From Heterotrichella gracilis (lineage: Eukaryota > Sar > Xanthophyceae > Tribonematales > Xanthonemataceae): a stretch of 64,000 nucleotides of DNA. Below the pieces are notes generated by a model, which saw nothing but the letters and a program-made list of their open reading frames with translations, was not told the DNA's origin and ran no database searches. Positions within the stretch are counted from its first letter, which is position 1. Every line of letters begins with the position of its first letter. Below are positions 62,801-64,000 of this stretch, piece after piece. Where the stretch lies: positions 54,483-118,482 of the forward strand of contig JAULBX010008107.1 of the NCBI GenBank assembly GCA_032358255.1, written 5' to 3'. The translations under genes were made by a program, and so were the position numbers.

Positions 62801-64000
62801 TAATTTAACAGCAATAGGCGGCACCGCTCCTTACACTGGAACAGGAATTTACACCGTGAGTGCTGGAGCTTATTCTTATAATGTTACGGATGCCAATGGC
62901 TGTACAAGTTCTGTTACCGGAACAATCACTCAACCTTCCGGTCTCACAGCAAACTCAACTCAAGGAAGCATTTTATGTAACGGCGGAACAACTACTGTGA
63001 ATATCACTGCAACAGGCGGCACCGCTCCATATACAGGAACAGGAATTTATACAGTAAGTGCAGGATCTTATTCTTATTTAGTTACGGATGCAAACGGCTG
63101 TACTAGTTCTGTTACTGGAACTATCACTCAGTCTTCAGGACTATCAGCTAATGCAAGTCAAGGAAGTATTTTATGTAACGGTGGAACTACTACAGTAAAT
63201 GTTACTGCAATAGGCGGCACTGCTCCGTATACCGGAACCGGAATTTACTCCGTTAGTGCTGGTGCTTATTCTTATACAGTGACAGACGCAAATGGCTGTA
63301 CAAGTTCTGTTACGGGAACAATTACTCAACCATCAGGTCTATCAGCAAACGCAAGTCAGGGAACAATTTTATGTAACGGTGGAACAACCACAGTGAATGT
63401 AACAACAACAGGCGGCACTGCTCCATATTCTGGAATAGGAATTTACACGGTAAGTGCTGGTGCTTATTCTTATATTGTAACAGATGCAAACGGATGTACA
63501 AGTTCTGTTACCGGAACTATTACTCAACCATCAGGACTATCAGCCAATGCAACGCAAGGAAGTATTTTATGTAACGGAGGCACTACAACAATTAATATCA
63601 CTGCAACAGGTGGAACATCTCCTTATACAGGTACAGGAATTTACACCGTAAGCGCAGGTGCTTATTCTTATACCGTGATAGATGCAAATGGATGCACAAC
63701 AAGTGTAACAGGAACAATCACTCAACCATCCGGACTCTCAGCAAACGCAAGTCAAGGAACAATTTTATGTAACGGAGGCACAACTACTATAAATATCACT
63801 GCAACAGGCGGAACATCTCCTTATACTGGTACAGGAATTTATACGGTAAGTGCTGGTGCTTATTCTTATATTGTAACAGATGCAAACGGATGTACAAGTT
63901 CTGTAGCCGGAACAATCACTCAGCCATCAGGACTATCAGCCAATGCAACGCAAGGAAGTATTTTATGTAACGGAGGCACTACAACAATTAATATCACTGC
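59805..64000 (+). CDS. Giant SprB-repeat surface adhesin (3' end beyond the window)
   Basis: An open frame from ATG 59805 to the window end without a stop: 1,398 codons seen. Signal peptide MKHRLLYLFFGLMFFGNIVT with likely cleavage after FSQ (residue 24). Residues 25-205 form an N-terminal adhesin domain (LAGQLTALMLNTGFD, GMTVNTFIAIANSEIG, INTNYDAG). From about 210, SprB-type repeats (CYGASTNATVSVSGGTAPYSG, etc.) begin; an insert with two more Ig-like units lies near 405-510. From codon 849 (62349) on they are regular 66-residue units. Such proteins are type IX-secreted gliding or attachment adhesins; a C-terminal sorting domain would be beyond the window. Confidence 0.92.
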   Translation, partial: MKHRLLYLFFGLMFFGNIVTSFSQSPCKGKTYKQEAWGAPLSNPANTYLTANFNSAFPNGLVIGCNNKLVLNSSNAVINFLPSGPMGSSLPSGTITNPGISYSNMLAGQLTALMLNTGFDAADPNFSPSIISLGNYTITAGVFAGMTVNTFIAIANSEIGSCTNLYNIMDLIQTAESINTNYDAGLSDNGYLACTTNTCNLIPSVVTGSISCYGASTNATVSVSGGTAPYSGVGIYSVSAGTHTYLISDANNCTVTVSFSTIQPNFLSASSTLGSILCHGGTTTINITASGGTAPYAGTGVYTLNSGAYSYTVTDANGCTGIVSGFLSEPPPIVVNTLVENGTCSNSNLGSATVSATGGTGAYSYLWSNASTSTVVSGLTAGVYSVTVLDSNLCSASQAVIIASITCCNLDDGGAISGGTINCGPFDPAVINNSVTPTGGFGPVTYTWYYNLNNVSSLSGGGWVAIPNSNSVTYDPGLLTQSTYFLRTARNDGCSVEMESNVVAFIVNSIPTVTATQQSVQCYGTSTGTVDLIVNGGTPPFTYLWNNNATSPSLENVLIGNYSVTITDANACVASASVTVTEPSLFSASASQGTILCFGGTTTLNISAQGGVTPYSGDGIFNVSGGPYSFTVTDANGCPSIITGTITEPALFSAIAVEGNILCHGGTTTVNIVATGGTAPYSSAGIYTLSAGAYFYTVSDVNGCSEMVSGTLQEPTSIVATETHGDILCQGGTTTINITASGGSGVYSGTGIYTVSAGPFSFTVTDGNACQAFISGNISEPSSLLASAMEGTAYCGGTTTVEVIATGGTAPYTGTGIYTVSAGSYSYNVTDANGCNSSVTGTITQASGLSANASQGTILCNGGTTTVNVTATGGTAPYSGTGIYTVSAGAYSYTVTDANGCTSSVTGTITQPSGLSANASQGTILCNGGTTTVNVTATGGTAPYSGIGIYTVSAGSYSYNVTDANGCNSSVTGTITQASGLSANASQGNILCNGGTTTINLTAIGGTAPYTGTGIYTVSAGAYSYNVTDANGCTSSVTGTITQPSGLTANSTQGSILCNGGTTTVNITATGGTAPYTGTGIYTVSAGSYSYLVTDANGCTSSVTGTITQSSGLSANASQGSILCNGGTTTVNVTAIGGTAPYTGTGIYSVSAGAYSYTVTDANGCTSSVTGTITQPSGLSANASQGTILCNGGTTTVNVTTTGGTAPYSGIGIYTVSAGAYSYIVTDANGCTSSVTGTITQPSGLSANATQGSILCNGGTTTINITATGGTSPYTGTGIYTVSAGAYSYTVIDANGCTTSVTGTITQPSGLSANASQGTILCNGGTTTINITATGGTSPYTGTGIYTVSAGAYSYIVTDANGCTSSVAGTITQPSGLSANATQGSILCNGGTTTINIT
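62349..64000 (+). repeat. 198-bp (66-codon) in-frame tandem repeats in the adhesin gene
   Basis: Unit starts at 62349, 62547, 62745, 62943, 63141, 63339, 63537, 63735 and 63933 (last partial), exactly 198 bp apart. Unit features: LSANASQG, LCNGGTTT, TATGGTAPY, GIYTVSAGAYSY, TDANGC, SSVTGTITQ. A less regular unit of 195 bp precedes (from about 62157). Units differ mainly at synonymous sites. Confidence 0.95.

Overview
The window looks like chromosomal DNA of a Bacteroidota bacterium (Flavobacteriia/Sphingobacteriia-like). Signs are: low GC, weak or absent Shine-Dalgarno sequences, promoters of the Bacteroidota type (TTTG, 19-21 nt gap, TAnnTTTG), a NusG-like UpxY antiterminator at the head of a polysaccharide operon, a Bacteroidota-type exosortase with a small C-terminal sorting-signal protein, PadR/PspC proteins, and a SprB-repeat adhesin of the kind exported by gliding bacteria. 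Identification is from sequence reading only; no database search was run.

Layout. 0-5 kb: end of a 2-oxoacid:ferredoxin oxidoreductase operon (korAB), a mazEF-type toxin-antitoxin pair with a visible promoter/operator, a secreted SMP-30-like beta-propeller and an unknown secreted protein. 5.3-8.2 kb (minus strand): glyA coupled to a small membrane protein, an exosortase and its likely substrate. 8.2-9.5 kb: a GIY-YIG nuclease gene inside a field of hairpin repeats. 9.5-42.1 kb: a large plus-strand surface-polysaccharide locus. It starts with a Wzc-like tyrosine autokinase, then a winged-helix regulator and UpxY, a Wzm/Wzt ABC exporter, sugar-nucleotide enzymes, an ACP/adenylation/SDR acyl- or aminoacyl-activation module, methyltransferases, glycosyltransferases, two asparagine-synthetase-like amidotransferases, two O-acyltransferases, a DPM1/GtrB-like transferase, a Wzy/WaaL-like protein and two paralogous membrane proteins around it. 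No flippase, initiating transferase or outer-membrane channel was found here. 42.4-48.9 kb: TerC, two paralogous small secreted TonB-C-like proteins and a PadR-PspC pair. 49.5-56.8 kb: queG, then a probable class III polyhydroxyalkanoate synthase pair (PhaE-like and PhaC) around a large GT-C-like membrane protein, and two small conserved genes. 56.9-59.3 kb (minus): a methyltransferase and a DEAD-box helicase carrying DEFD. 59.8 kb to the end: the N-terminal 1,398 codons of a giant adhesin with 66-residue tandem repeats, running off the window.

How it works together. The central locus should build, decorate (amide, acyl/aminoacyl, O-acetyl, methyl) and export a complex glycan. UpxY probably lets polymerase read through the ~28-kb operon, the kinase may control chain length, and the exosortase pair next door may process a surface protein attached to that layer. 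Intergenic DNA is unusually rich in several families of short dispersed and tandem repeats. Many begin within 10 bp of stop codons, and at least two supply the last codons of a gene.
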